DNA of 59,064 nt from Planctomicrobium piriforme (lineage in GTDB: Bacteria > Planctomycetota > Planctomycetia > Pirellulales > UBA1268): assembly GCA_945861585.1 (NCBI GenBank), contig CAMAVC010000009.1:1-59064 (forward strand), read 5' to 3'. Numbering within the stretch: position 1 is the stretch's first letter; every line of letters begins with the position of its first letter. Under the pieces are notes generated by a model, which was not told the DNA's origin, searched no databases, and saw only the letters and a program-made list of their open reading frames with translations. Made by a program: the position numbers and the translations under genes. Of this stretch, positions 18,349-28,217 are shown piece by piece.

Positions 18349-19905
18349 TCACGGCCGCCCCTTCCGCTCGTATGTGAACGTGAGCGTGCCCTCGGCGAGC
18401 GCGAGATTTCCGATCGCTGCCAGCAGCTTCTCTCGCGTCGCCCCGGCTGGATCCACCTGCGGCTGGCCCGCCAGCGCATAGACCGTGATGTGGTACTGCT
18501 TCACGCCTGGTCCCTTCGAGCACATCGGGTCGTACTCGGCCCGTCGCTTGCCGGTCAGTCCCAGCGTGCCGATCGACCGTGATCCCTTGGGGAGCTGTGT
18601 GACGTTCGCCGGAATGTCGTACACCACCCAGTAGCTCTTCACTCCGTCCGGGCTCTCGTGCCAGAGCGTGAGCGCATACGACTTCGTGCCTGCCGGGCCC
18701 GGCTGCCATTCGACCGGTGGCGAGACGCCCGCGCCGTCGCAGGTGAACTCGCGGGGCATCGCCTCCCCTGGCCCGAAGGCCGGACTCCGCACGACGATCT
18801 CCCCTTCAGCAAGCCGTGCCGCGCCTGAGACTGCGCCTGTGCCGCCACCGTCGCGGACACGCCGCTCGCCCGGTGGCGGTGCAGGTGCGGGTTGGCGGGG
18901 GCCTCGCTTCCGTGGCGTGTAGGTTTCGGTCGTGGTGCGGCCCGCCGGATCGGTGAACGTGTACCGGGCACCGCCGTCCGCGCCCACGCTGTACTCGACC
19001 GATCCCCTGCGGCCGCCGACGTCGTAGACGACCTTCCGAGTGTCTGCCGCCGGAGCCTCGAAGCCCACGATCGTGGCGCCGCGCAGCGGCCCGAGCGCCG
19101 GCCTCACGGGCTCCGCCCGGGGCTGCGGATCGACTTGCCCATCCCGTTCGACCACCTCACCGCGAAACGCGCTGATCAGGTAGGGGTAGTCCTTCATGGC
19201 ATGGTAGTGATACCCGCCGTCCCCATCATCATGCCCACCGCACGCGTCGAGCGCTTTCAGCGGCGAACCGTCCGGTTCGGTGGATCCGTAGACGGGGTAG
19301 CCGTCGAGCGCGTAAGCGATCGGCATCCCCTTGCCGACGACCTTCTCGAGGTGCACGGGCGCGACGTGGTAGTGGTAGTCGTCGGCACGACCGCAATGGC
19401 CGCCGTAGTCGTCGAGTTCGCCGATGGCCAGCGCGTCCTCGCCGCGGTTGTTCAGCGGGTTGAAGATCGGAATGCCGTTGACCGCCACAGCGATCGCGCC
19501 GCGCAGGAACCGGTTTTTCGTGGAAGCCGGGGCCTTCGCGGCGACCGGATGGAGCGGAATCTGCCAGGCATTCGCCGCGGTGTAGCTCTGCGGCAGCGGC
19601 ACCTGCTGCTGCCAGCTGCGGATGCCCACCATCAGAGGATGGTCGGGAATGCCCTTCGACTCGACGTAGAACCAGCGATCGTCGCGCCGGGTCTCGACCT
19701 GATTCAGCTTCACGAACGGCGCGAACGCCTCGGCGATGTCGGGCGCATGCTTGCCGGGTATCCGCGGGGCGGCGATGAAAATGAACCGTCGATCGGCAGG
19801 CTTCGTGTCCGCTGCATTCGCGACATCATCGCCGGGCTGATGCGCCCCCGCTTCGCCCGCCCAGGCGGCCGCAACAGCGGCCACCATCACGGCATACACT
19901 CGCAT
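18349..19905 (-). CDS. YHYH domain - PEBP (YbhB/YbcL) fusion protein, exported
   Basis: 518 residues. A signal peptide (about 1-21, ending AGAHQ) is followed by a YHYH-type domain at about 85-270 with two copies of the name motif (DDYHYHVAP and GGYHYHAMK) around a CGGHDDGDGG metal-like loop. A Pro/Arg-rich linker containing RKRGPRQPAPAPPPGERR leads to a C-terminal phosphatidylethanolamine-binding-protein domain (about 370-515) with the YbhB/YbcL hallmarks FTCDGAGVSPPVEW and AEYDPMCSKGPGVKQYHITVYAL. Both domains occur separately in bacteria. The role is unknown; export and metal or ligand binding are inferred. The 77-base gap to the upstream gene suggests a shared transcript. Confidence 0.8.
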   Translation of the reverse strand: MRVYAVMVAAVAAAWAGEAGAHQPGDDVANAADTKPADRRFIFIAAPRIPGKHAPDIAEAFAPFVKLNQVETRRDDRWFYVESKGIPDHPLMVGIRSWQQQVPLPQSYTAANAWQIPLHPVAAKAPASTKNRFLRGAIAVAVNGIPIFNPLNNRGEDALAIGELDDYGGHCGRADDYHYHVAPVHLEKVVGKGMPIAYALDGYPVYGSTEPDGSPLKALDACGGHDDGDGGYHYHAMKDYPYLISAFRGEVVERDGQVDPQPRAEPVRPALGPLRGATIVGFEAPAADTRKVVYDVGGRRGSVEYSVGADGGARYTFTDPAGRTTTETYTPRKRGPRQPAPAPPPGERRVRDGGGTGAVSGAARLAEGEIVVRSPAFGPGEAMPREFTCDGAGVSPPVEWQPGPAGTKSYALTLWHESPDGVKSYWVVYDIPANVTQLPKGSRSIGTLGLTGKRRAEYDPMCSKGPGVKQYHITVYALAGQPQVDPAGATREKLLAAIGNLALAEGTLTFTYERKGRP

Positions 19906-19982
19906 ACAAGCCTCCGAGGGAGTGACGCTTCAACGTCCCAGTGGAGAAAAAGTCACCCCGTCGCCCCAGTCGTTGCGAGCCG

Positions 19983-22900
19983 TCATGGTCCGCCAACCAC
20001 GTCGACGCGGCGGGGCGAGTCTTTCGTTTTTCGCACCTCGGCCTTGATCTCTTGGCCGACCCCCTGTGTGGCGGGCACACGCATGAGGAGCGTATTGCCG
20101 CCCTTGGCGAGTGGCACCGCGCCCGTTGCGGCGAGATCGAGCCGCGTGCCGCCGAGCCAGGCCGCCGTGCCGTCCGGAGCGCTGATTCGCAGATCGACCG
20201 GGCCGGCCGCGTCGGCGGTGATCTCACCCTGCACCCACAGCGGCTGAACGCCGGAGCCGCCGGGGGCGACGAGTTCGTCGAGTGGCAGGCCGCCGGCCGT
20301 CTTGCCGTAGGCAGACTTCCACCGTAGCCCCGAGCCCTTCACGATCTGCTTCTTTACTTGCTCATCCGTCGGAACCGCGTCGGCTGCGGCCTTCGCCAGG
20401 TCTGCCGGCGGATTCTCGAGCACCTGCCACCGCTGGATCGTGGGCACCGAACGGATCGCGTAGGGCCCGGGCTTGCCCAGTTCCGACACGAATCGGGCCA
20501 GATCCAGAAACTCCTGCTCAGTGAGGAACGTCGTCAGCCCCTTGGGCATCAGCGACTTTCCCTCAACCTCTTCCTCGATGTCGGCTGTCGGAATCGTGAT
20601 CGTCTTGCCCGTCGCATCGCGGAGCCGCACACGCAGTTCGTCGCGATCAATCTGGATGCCTGTGTGGACCTCGCCCGAGTCGGTGATGATGCTTCGCGTC
20701 ACGTAGGCCTCCTTAATCGAGGCGTCGGGATTCAGAATCGACGCCACGATGTACTCTGGTGGCGAGATCGAGCCCACAGCCGACAACTCCGGCCCGATGT
20801 TGCCCCCCGCCTTCGCGATCGCATGGCACTTCATGCAGGCGATCTCGGCACGGCGGAAGATCGCCTCGCCGCGGGCCAGGTCGCCCTTCTCCACGACCGC
20901 CGCCGCGATCTTCACGATCTCTTCCTGCGAGGGTACGGCGGGGTTGGCTGAGATGCCGGCCGCCTTCGTGAGCGCATCGGCGACTTCGGGAAGCGTGCGA
21001 CCGGTGGCATAGAAATGCCGTAGCACCATCTTCGCGACGTCGGCCGACGGCGACCGGGCCGCAAGGGCTGCGGCGAACGCCGCGGGTCCGTCGCGACGGT
21101 CGACGACCGCGTCGATCACGCTCGTCGGCAGCGGCCCGGTGCCAGCTGCGGGCAGCGCTGCGAGCACCTCGGCCGTCCGCGCGGCTGCCGCCGCCGTGTC
21201 GAAGCGGGCGAGGGCCGCGATCGCCAACAGCCGTGTGGGCTCGGGCTGGTCGCCGACTGCGAGCTTCGCGACGGCCGCCTTCGCTGCTGGCGTGCCGATC
21301 GTCGCCAGGGCCACGATCGCCTCCCGCTGGGGCTCGCCGCCGCCGCGCTCGCCGGCCGCAAACGCCTCGAGCTTCGATACGGCTGCTGCATCCCGCCACG
21401 CAGCCGCCAGCTTGATCGCCATCGTCTGCACGGCCGGCTGCTTGTCGTCGAGGACCGACGGCAGGCGGTCGAGCCCGCTCGCAGGCTTCATGCCCCGCTC
21501 CGCCGCTGCCTGCACGAGCCCACTGGCGATCGTGCCCCGAAGACCAGCCGGGAGTTTGTTCGGCGTGGCAAACTCGGCGAACAACCAGCCCAGCTCATCG
21601 GGCCCGCCCCGCTGCAGGAGCATGGTCACGACGTCGCCAAAACGCTCAGGCGGCAGCCGACCGCTCTCCAACAGCGCCACGAGCGGCCGGGCCGACCCCG
21701 ACGCCCCGCCCGCCGTCACCGCAGGCACTCGCCGCGAGAGCGTCTGCATCGTCTCGCGGAACACGTACGCGAGATAGTCGTCCTGCGGCATGACGAGCGA
21801 CTCGATGGCGATGTTGATCGCCTCCTGATCGCGAAAGAAGCTCAACGCCCGCACCGCCTCCAGGCGCACGAGCGGATGCTCGTCGGCCACGAGCCGCCGC
21901 AGCCGTCCGAAGACGTCGCCCGCGCGGTCGCGCCAAAACGACAGGACGCGGGTGGCCGCTGCGCGGGCCTTCGGCTCGGGTGAGCCAAGGAGCCGGTCGA
22001 GCAGTGGTTCGTTCACCACATCCTGCGCCTGGCAGACCCAGAGTGCTTCGACGAGATGGTGCTGGTGATCGGGATGGTTTGGGTCGAGACCGGTGATCCA
22101 GGCTTCGAGAGCGGGCATCACCTCGGCCGTGGGCCGCGCCCGCAGTTCTACCCGGGCCCGATATCGGGCGCGGTCCTCGTACACCTTCAGCGCGTCGAGC
22201 ACCTTCGCCACCGGCTCGCCGGCGATCGCTGGCGACACCACGAGCGGCCGATCTTTCGCTTTCACCCGCCAGATTCGGCCGTGGGCGTGATCGCGATTCG
22301 GATCGCGGAGCGAGTGCTGCATGTGGCCCACGAGCGGGTTGTACCAATCCACAATGTAGAGACAGCCGTCGGCGCCAAACTCCAGATCGACCGGGCGGAA
22401 GTTCGGGTCGCTCGATTTCAGCAGCGGATCGACCGGATCGGCGGCGTAGCCGGAGCCGTCTTCCCGCATTTTGTATTGCAACACACCCTGGAACCCAATG
22501 CAGTTGTTGAGCAGGTAGTTGCCCTGGGCATCGTCCGGAAACTGTCGGCTCGACACGAACTCACAGCCCGACGTCGGCCGCCACTGCTTCTGCAAAAACT
22601 GCTTCAGGCTGCCGTGCTTGTGGGGATAGTCGACGTCGCCCGAGAAGGCCGTGCCGAAGTAATTGGCCCCGCCCGAGGCGTCGGCCACGAAGTACTGGCC
22701 CCAGCGGTCGAACGTCTGCCCCCAGGGATTGGCAAAGCCATACGACACGAACACGTCGAACTGCTCGCGCTTCCGGTCGTAGCGGAAGATACCCGCATTC
22801 GAGCACCGCTTCGGGCCGCGGATCGTCTCCACGGCCGTCTGGTGAAACGTGCCCTCCATCATCAACAGGCCGCCAGCCGGGTCGCTGGCAAACGCGCCGA

Positions 22901-24374
22901 TCGCGTGATGCGAGTCGGCCGAGTCGAAGCCGTCGAGCACGATCTCGCGGACGTCGGCCCTGTCGTCGCCGTCGGTGTCTTTCAGAAAGACGAGGTTCGG
23001 CTCCTGGGCCACGTAGCAGCCGCCGTCGGCAATCTCGAGGCCCGTCGGCAGATGCAAGCCATCGGCAAACACGGTCTCCTTGTCGGCCCGGCCGTCGCCG
23101 TCGGTGTCTTCGTAGATGAGAATCTTGTCGTCCACGGGCGTGCCCGGGAAATACTGCGGATACGAGGGCATCGTCGCGATCCACAGCCGGCCGCGGGCGT
23201 CGAATGCCATCTGCACGGGATTGGCCAAGTTCGGAAACTCCACTTCCGAAGCGAAGAGATTCACCTCGTAACCGTCCTCGATCTCCATCATGGCCTGCGA
23301 CTCCGCCGGCGTGGTCGCCGGCGGCAATGATTTGACGTTCGTCCCCACCGGCGGAATCTCGCCCGTGCCGGAGTCGTCGATCCGCTCGGGCACGGGCTTG
23401 CCTTGGGCCACGTCCCAGACCCGGCGATCGCGGACGGCCGTCATGGCCCGGAGCTTTTTGAACTCGGCGGGAAAATTCACAGTGCCGTACGGGTTTTTGC
23501 GGCCGCCGTAGATGTAGCAGCCGTTCACGCCGCGGTGGTCGTAGAAGAACTGCAGATTTTTCTCGTTGACGACGGCCAGCAGTGTGCCCATGTCGATCGT
23601 CGCGGCGGCCACGGCCGAGCCGAAGAGACCGGCGTCGAGCAGTTTTGCCATCTCGGCGTCGCCGTGGGCGTTCATGTGGATGCCGTTGATCGTCCAGGGC
23701 TTGGCCGATTGCTGCATGGCCGCGAGGCTGGGCGTGAAGAGATCGATGAATACTGCCCCTTCCTGGGCCGCCACCTTCCGCATGGCTGCGGTGTAGAGGG
23801 CGAGGTTTTTGTTGGTGTCGGCGCCGTCGGGGAGATGAGGATTCTTCAGATTCTCATGCGCCGTGGGCGACACGAGCACGACCTGGCGCACGGGCTTCTT
23901 CGCGGCAGCGAGGCTGCTCCCGTCAGTCACTTTGTCCCAGTTGCCACCGGGCGATGTGTAGCGATCGATCGAAAAGGGATTTTTGACGAACGCCGCCAGA
24001 TCCTTCTCGAACTTTGCCACCCCGGCCGGGCCGGCGAACGACTCGTTGAAGCCGAACATCGCGATCAGGATGTCCGGCGCATGATCGACGAGGTTGCTGC
24101 CGTGGTCGGCGAAGCCCTGACTCCGCAGGCGGATCGTGAGCTCGTCGGCCGACCAGCCGAGGTCGCGGACATACAACTCGTGTTGCGGAAACCTCGCGTG
24201 CAGCAGCGTCTCGAAGTTTCCGAAATACTGCATCCGCTCGGCGAGGGTGTTGCCGACAAACACCACATGGTCATGAGGCCGAAGCTCGAGCCGGGCTGGC
24301 TCGGCGGCGAGTGCATGCGTCGTGAGGATGATCACGAACACCCACGCGAAAGAAACTCCGTAACCGGCCTTCAT
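19983..24374 (-). CDS. SGNH hydrolase-like + PVC-type membrane-bound dehydrogenase with heme c
   Basis: 1463 residues, exported (signal about 1-23). Order: an N-terminal SGNH/GDSL-like domain (about 30-260) with VFVGNTLAERM, FGFNES and the GIHMNAHGD block; a seven-blade beta-propeller dehydrogenase-like domain (about 370-740) of the PVC type with NLANPVQMAFDARGRLW and DWYNPLVGHMQHS; HEAT-like repeats (about 780-1130); a heme-c motif CMKCH at 1180-1184 within the PVC CxxCH domain; and a C-terminal beta-rich domain. The family is nearly restricted to Planctomycetes and relatives and is presumed to oxidise sugars or alcohols in the periplasm. No biochemical role is established. Confidence 0.88.
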   Translation of the reverse strand: MKAGYGVSFAWVFVIILTTHALAAEPARLELRPHDHVVFVGNTLAERMQYFGNFETLLHARFPQHELYVRDLGWSADELTIRLRSQGFADHGSNLVDHAPDILIAMFGFNESFAGPAGVAKFEKDLAAFVKNPFSIDRYTSPGGNWDKVTDGSSLAAAKKPVRQVVLVSPTAHENLKNPHLPDGADTNKNLALYTAAMRKVAAQEGAVFIDLFTPSLAAMQQSAKPWTINGIHMNAHGDAEMAKLLDAGLFGSAVAAATIDMGTLLAVVNEKNLQFFYDHRGVNGCYIYGGRKNPYGTVNFPAEFKKLRAMTAVRDRRVWDVAQGKPVPERIDDSGTGEIPPVGTNVKSLPPATTPAESQAMMEIEDGYEVNLFASEVEFPNLANPVQMAFDARGRLWIATMPSYPQYFPGTPVDDKILIYEDTDGDGRADKETVFADGLHLPTGLEIADGGCYVAQEPNLVFLKDTDGDDRADVREIVLDGFDSADSHHAIGAFASDPAGGLLMMEGTFHQTAVETIRGPKRCSNAGIFRYDRKREQFDVFVSYGFANPWGQTFDRWGQYFVADASGGANYFGTAFSGDVDYPHKHGSLKQFLQKQWRPTSGCEFVSSRQFPDDAQGNYLLNNCIGFQGVLQYKMREDGSGYAADPVDPLLKSSDPNFRPVDLEFGADGCLYIVDWYNPLVGHMQHSLRDPNRDHAHGRIWRVKAKDRPLVVSPAIAGEPVAKVLDALKVYEDRARYRARVELRARPTAEVMPALEAWITGLDPNHPDHQHHLVEALWVCQAQDVVNEPLLDRLLGSPEPKARAAATRVLSFWRDRAGDVFGRLRRLVADEHPLVRLEAVRALSFFRDQEAINIAIESLVMPQDDYLAYVFRETMQTLSRRVPAVTAGGASGSARPLVALLESGRLPPERFGDVVTMLLQRGGPDELGWLFAEFATPNKLPAGLRGTIASGLVQAAAERGMKPASGLDRLPSVLDDKQPAVQTMAIKLAAAWRDAAAVSKLEAFAAGERGGGEPQREAIVALATIGTPAAKAAVAKLAVGDQPEPTRLLAIAALARFDTAAAAARTAEVLAALPAAGTGPLPTSVIDAVVDRRDGPAAFAAALAARSPSADVAKMVLRHFYATGRTLPEVADALTKAAGISANPAVPSQEEIVKIAAAVVEKGDLARGEAIFRRAEIACMKCHAIAKAGGNIGPELSAVGSISPPEYIVASILNPDASIKEAYVTRSIITDSGEVHTGIQIDRDELRVRLRDATGKTITIPTADIEEEVEGKSLMPKGLTTFLTEQEFLDLARFVSELGKPGPYAIRSVPTIQRWQVLENPPADLAKAAADAVPTDEQVKKQIVKGSGLRWKSAYGKTAGGLPLDELVAPGGSGVQPLWVQGEITADAAGPVDLRISAPDGTAAWLGGTRLDLAATGAVPLAKGGNTLLMRVPATQGVGQEIKAEVRKTKDSPRRVDVVGGP

Positions 24375-24424
24375 GTCTCATACCTCTGATGCATTCGAGC
24401 TGGGCAAGCCGTTGTGGCGACAAA

Positions 24425-24529
24425 CCGGCTCGGGGGCGGCAAAAGTCGCCGCTGTGCGGTCCTTCGGATTGTCGCGTGGGCCGCAGCGGCCCAATGCTCC
24501 TCGAGCGTTCGCCGACCCCCTCGCCTGCC
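24425..24529 (+). repeat. Dispersed intergenic repeat, copy 1 (long form)
   Basis: The segment shares three blocks with a reverse-complement copy at 56710-56792: CCGGCTCGGGGGCGGCAAAA, then GCGTGGGCCGC, then CGAGCGTTCGCCGACCCCCT. This copy carries about 20 extra bases between the first two blocks. It sits between two genes and has no open frame of its own. Confidence 0.75.
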
Positions 24530-24610
24530 CGTTTCGGGAGGCGGCCATGGTCGCGGCTTCCTCAGCGTGGAGTTTAATGCCCAGAAGCGAGACCGGCGAG
24601 GATGAGTGAT

Positions 24611-25051
24611 TTACGTCACCGACATGGTGGCGAACTCTCCGTGGACTGTGAGCACGAGCCGGCGTGGCCCGCCGTGGTCGCGGTGCTCACAGAGATAGAT
24701 CCCCTGCCAAGTGCCGAGGCACAGCCGGCCGTCGGCGATCGGCACCGTGACGGAGCTGCCGAGCATCGCCGCCTTCACGTGGGCCGGCATGTCGTCGGGC
24801 CCTTCGGCCGTGTGCGCATAGGGAAAGTCTTCCCGGGCGATCGCGTTGAATGCCATCTCGAGGTCGCGCGGCACGTCGGGATCGGCGTTCTCGTTGATGC
24901 ACAGGCTCGCCGAAGTGTGCTGGATGAAGACGTGGAGCAACCCGACATGCACCCGCGAAAGCCCCGGCAGCGCCGCCTCGACCTCGCCTGTGATCAGGTG
25001 AAACCCGCGCCGCCGCGGTGCCAGCCGCACATGCTCCTGCAGCCAGGCCAT
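24611..25051 (-). CDS. YjbQ family protein (secondary thiamine-phosphate synthase-like)
   Basis: 146 residues, the compact UPF0047/YjbQ family. Hallmarks are GLLHVFIQHTSASLCINENAD (His/Ser/Glu cluster; about 37-57) and LGTWQGIYLCEHRDHGG near 110-126. E. coli YjbQ has weak thiamine-phosphate synthase activity, but the physiological role is unknown. It is transcribed away from valS. The 236-base gap to the upstream-lying heme protein gene holds the dispersed repeat. Confidence 0.88.
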   Translation of the reverse strand: MAWLQEHVRLAPRRRGFHLITGEVEAALPGLSRVHVGLLHVFIQHTSASLCINENADPDVPRDLEMAFNAIAREDFPYAHTAEGPDDMPAHVKAAMLGSSVTVPIADGRLCLGTWQGIYLCEHRDHGGPRRLVLTVHGEFATMSVT

Positions 25052-25149
25052 CGTGAATCCTCCTTCGTGACTGGGCTGCAGCGGCGATCATGCTGGCGAA
25101 ATCGCACTCTCGTTCGCTACATTCGCCGGTTTTCGAGCCCGAGATCATC

Positions 25150-28100
25150 ATGCCCGAACTACCCAAGCAATACGACCACAAGGCCGCCCAGGCCCGCTGC
25201 CGGGCACTCTGGGATGCCGCACGCACCTGGCATGCGGAGCCGGCTGCCCCAGGCGACACGCGGCCCGTGTTTTCGATGGTCATCCCGCCGCCAAACGTGA
25301 CCGGCGCGCTGCATCTCGGCCACGCCCTCAACAACACGCTCCAGGACGTGCTCGTGCGCACGCGGCGGATGCAGGGCTATCTCACGCTCTGGATGCCGGG
25401 CACCGACCACGCGGGCATCGCCACGCAGGCGGTCGTCGAGCGGCGGCTCCTCGAGGAGGAAAAGCTCTCCCGGCACGACCTCGGCCGCGAGAAGCTCGTG
25501 GAACGGATCTGGGCCTGGAAGGAGCAGTATGAGAAGCGGATCCTCGGCCAGCTCCGCGACCTCGGGGCGAGCTGCGACTGGGACCGCACGCGGTTCACGC
25601 TCGACGACCAGTGCGCGGCGGCCGTCCGCGAGGCGTTTTTCCGCCTGTTCGACAAGGGCCTCGTGCGCCGCGGCAAGCGGCTCGTGAACTGGGACACGTT
25701 CCTGCAGACGGCCGTCAGCGACGACGAGGTGTTTCACGAGCAGGTGAAGGGCCACTTCTGGCACATCCGCTACGACGTCGTCGATCCGCAGCTGGGCGAG
25801 CCGGCGAGCGTGACCGTGGCGACGACGCGGCCCGAGACGCTCCTCGGCGACGCGGCCGTGGCCGTCCATCCCGATCCCGCGGCCGCCCTCGACGTGGCCG
25901 AACGGGTGCTCCGCGAGAAGCGGGCACAGGCAAACGCGAAGGAACATGCCGAGATCGACCGGGCACTCGACGATCTGGCAGTTCGTCGCACCGAGCTCCT
26001 CCCCCTCCTCGAGACGCTCGCCGCGATGGCCCGCGCCGGCCGGAAGGTTCGGCTGCCGCTGCTCGGCCGGGCGATCCCGCTCGTGGCCGACGAATGGGCA
26101 AAGCCGGAGATGGGCTCGGGCTGCGTGAAGATCACCCCGGCCCACGACCCCAACGACTACGACGTCGGCCGCCGGCAGAGCCTGCCGATGGTGAACATCT
26201 TAAACCCCGACGGCACGCTGAACGCCGAGGCGGGGCCGTACGCGGGCCTCACGATCCACAAAGCCCGCACGAAGGTGGTGGCCGGTCTCGACGCCGCGGG
26301 CCAGCTCGTGCAGGTGGAAGACCGGATCATCGAGCTCGCGCATTCCGACCGCTCGAAGACGCCGATCGAGCCCTACCTCGCCGACCAGTGGTTCATCCGG
26401 ATGGACGAGATCGCCCAGCCTGCGCTTGACGCGGTCACCGGCGGCGCCGTGCGGATCTTTCCGGAGCGATATGCCAAGAGCTATCTCGACTGGCTGGGCG
26501 AGAAGCGCGACTGGCCGGTGAGCCGGCAACTCTGGTGGGGCCACCGGATCCCAATCTGGCACGTCGACGGCGTGGCCGAGCCCGACCTGGCCAAGGCATT
26601 CGCGGGCCGCGACGGCGTGGCCTGGACGAGCGACGGCGGCACGGGCTGGCATGTCTGCTCCCGCGACGAAGCACTCGGCGTCGGGGCGATCGCGGGCCAG
26701 CCGCTCGTCCGCGATCCCGACGTGCTCGACACGTGGTTCTCGTCGGCGCTGTGGCCGCACTCCACGCTCGGCTGGCCCGCCGCCACGCCCGAGCTCGCCT
26801 CGTTCTATCCAACGAGCACGCTCGTCACGAGCCGCGACATCATCACGCTGTGGGTGGCACGGATGGTGATCATGGGAATCTTCGACACAGGCAAGGTTCC
26901 GTTTCGCGACGTCGCGATCCACCCCAAGATTCTCGACCGCTACGGCGAGACGATGAGCAAGAGCAAGGGCAACGGCGTCGATCCGGTGGACGTGATCGAG
27001 GCCCTCGGCGCCGACGCGCTGCGATTCGGCATGGTGAGCATGGCCACCGAGACGCAGGACGTGCGGATGCCGGTCGAGTTTCAGTGCCCGCACTGCGAGG
27101 CCCGGATCGAGCAGACCGTGCAGAACAGGATGCATCCCCGGATCGAGTGCCCGAAGTGCAAGGGAGCGTTTCGGACGCAGTGGGCGACGAAGCCGGACGA
27201 CGTGGCCTTGCCGCGCGGGCCGGCCCTCTCCGAGCGGTTTGAGTCGGGCCGGAATTTCTCCAACAAGCTCTGGAACGCCACCCGCTTCGTGCTCATGAAC
27301 CTCGAAGGCTTCGAGGCGGGGTCGCTTAACGCGAGCCCCGCAGCGCTCGAGGACCGCTGGCTGGCCAGTCGGCTGGCCAGCGTGACCCGCGACGCGACGC
27401 GGGCGATCGACGAATACCGCTTCGCTGAGGCGGCCCGCATTCTCTACGCCTTCGCCTGGGATGAGTTTTGCAGCGCCTATCTCGAGCTCTGCAAGGCCCG
27501 GCTCGCCGATCCCGCCACACGGCCACAGGCCCAGGCGATGCTCCTGCTCGGCCTCGACACGATCCTCCGGCTCCTGCACCCGATCATGCCGTTCGTGACC
27601 GAAGAGATCTGGCAGCATCTGCAGGAGATCGCCGGCGGCCGGCGGCTGCCGTGGGACCCGGCCGGCCTCTCCCCCACGATCATGACCGCAGCCTGGCCCA
27701 CGCCACCGGCAGCGTGGATCGACGACCGCACGGAGCGGCAATTTGGCACATTCCTGGCCGTGGTCGGGGCGATCCGCGAGATCCGCTCCCGGCAGAACGT
27801 ACCGCCGCGCACCCAGGTGAAGGTGGCGATCCGGGCGTCACGGGAAACGAGCGACCTGCTCGCCCCGATGCACGCGTCCCTGGCCTCGATGGCGGTCGTG
27901 GAGATCACGGGAGCCGGCCCCGAGGCGAGCGGGGCGGCCGGGGCCGCGACGGCGACCGTCGCCGGCTGCGACGTGTTCGTCGATCTCGCCGACCTCATCG
28001 ACGTGGGGGCCGAGATCACTCGCCTCACGAAGGAAAACGAAAAGACCGCCGGCTTCATTCAGGCCAAACAGGCCAAGCTTGCCGATGAGAAGTTTGCCGC

Positions 28101-28209
28101 GAAGGCACCGCCCCAGGTGGTGCAGAAGGAGCGGGAGCAGCTCGCGGAACTCGAGGCGAAGCTGGCGAAGGGGCTCGGAACGCTCGCTGCGCTACGGAAA
28201 AAGCACTGA
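25150..28209 (+). CDS. valS: Valyl-tRNA synthetase with zinc-ribbon insertion
   Basis: 1019 residues, a class I aminoacyl-tRNA synthetase. The HIGH region is PPPNVTGALHLGHALN near 46-61, the KMSKS loop is ETMSKSKGNG near 600, the editing domain follows the first Rossmann half, and a C-terminal coiled coil (KENEKTAGFIQAKQAKLADE) ends the chain. Directly after the KMSKS half there is an extra four-cysteine module, CPHC at 646-649 and CPKC at 667-670, which looks like a zinc ribbon not found in E. coli ValRS. ATG 25150 is preferred because PKQYDHKAAQ is the normal N-terminus; an upstream in-frame start would add 20 unconserved residues. Sole valS in the window. Confidence 0.95.
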   Translation: MPELPKQYDHKAAQARCRALWDAARTWHAEPAAPGDTRPVFSMVIPPPNVTGALHLGHALNNTLQDVLVRTRRMQGYLTLWMPGTDHAGIATQAVVERRLLEEEKLSRHDLGREKLVERIWAWKEQYEKRILGQLRDLGASCDWDRTRFTLDDQCAAAVREAFFRLFDKGLVRRGKRLVNWDTFLQTAVSDDEVFHEQVKGHFWHIRYDVVDPQLGEPASVTVATTRPETLLGDAAVAVHPDPAAALDVAERVLREKRAQANAKEHAEIDRALDDLAVRRTELLPLLETLAAMARAGRKVRLPLLGRAIPLVADEWAKPEMGSGCVKITPAHDPNDYDVGRRQSLPMVNILNPDGTLNAEAGPYAGLTIHKARTKVVAGLDAAGQLVQVEDRIIELAHSDRSKTPIEPYLADQWFIRMDEIAQPALDAVTGGAVRIFPERYAKSYLDWLGEKRDWPVSRQLWWGHRIPIWHVDGVAEPDLAKAFAGRDGVAWTSDGGTGWHVCSRDEALGVGAIAGQPLVRDPDVLDTWFSSALWPHSTLGWPAATPELASFYPTSTLVTSRDIITLWVARMVIMGIFDTGKVPFRDVAIHPKILDRYGETMSKSKGNGVDPVDVIEALGADALRFGMVSMATETQDVRMPVEFQCPHCEARIEQTVQNRMHPRIECPKCKGAFRTQWATKPDDVALPRGPALSERFESGRNFSNKLWNATRFVLMNLEGFEAGSLNASPAALEDRWLASRLASVTRDATRAIDEYRFAEAARILYAFAWDEFCSAYLELCKARLADPATRPQAQAMLLLGLDTILRLLHPIMPFVTEEIWQHLQEIAGGRRLPWDPAGLSPTIMTAAWPTPPAAWIDDRTERQFGTFLAVVGAIREIRSRQNVPPRTQVKVAIRASRETSDLLAPMHASLASMAVVEITGAGPEASGAAGAATATVAGCDVFVDLADLIDVGAEITRLTKENEKTAGFIQAKQAKLADEKFAAKAPPQVVQKEREQLAELEAKLAKGLGTLAALRKKH

Positions 28210-28217
28210 CGCACCAC

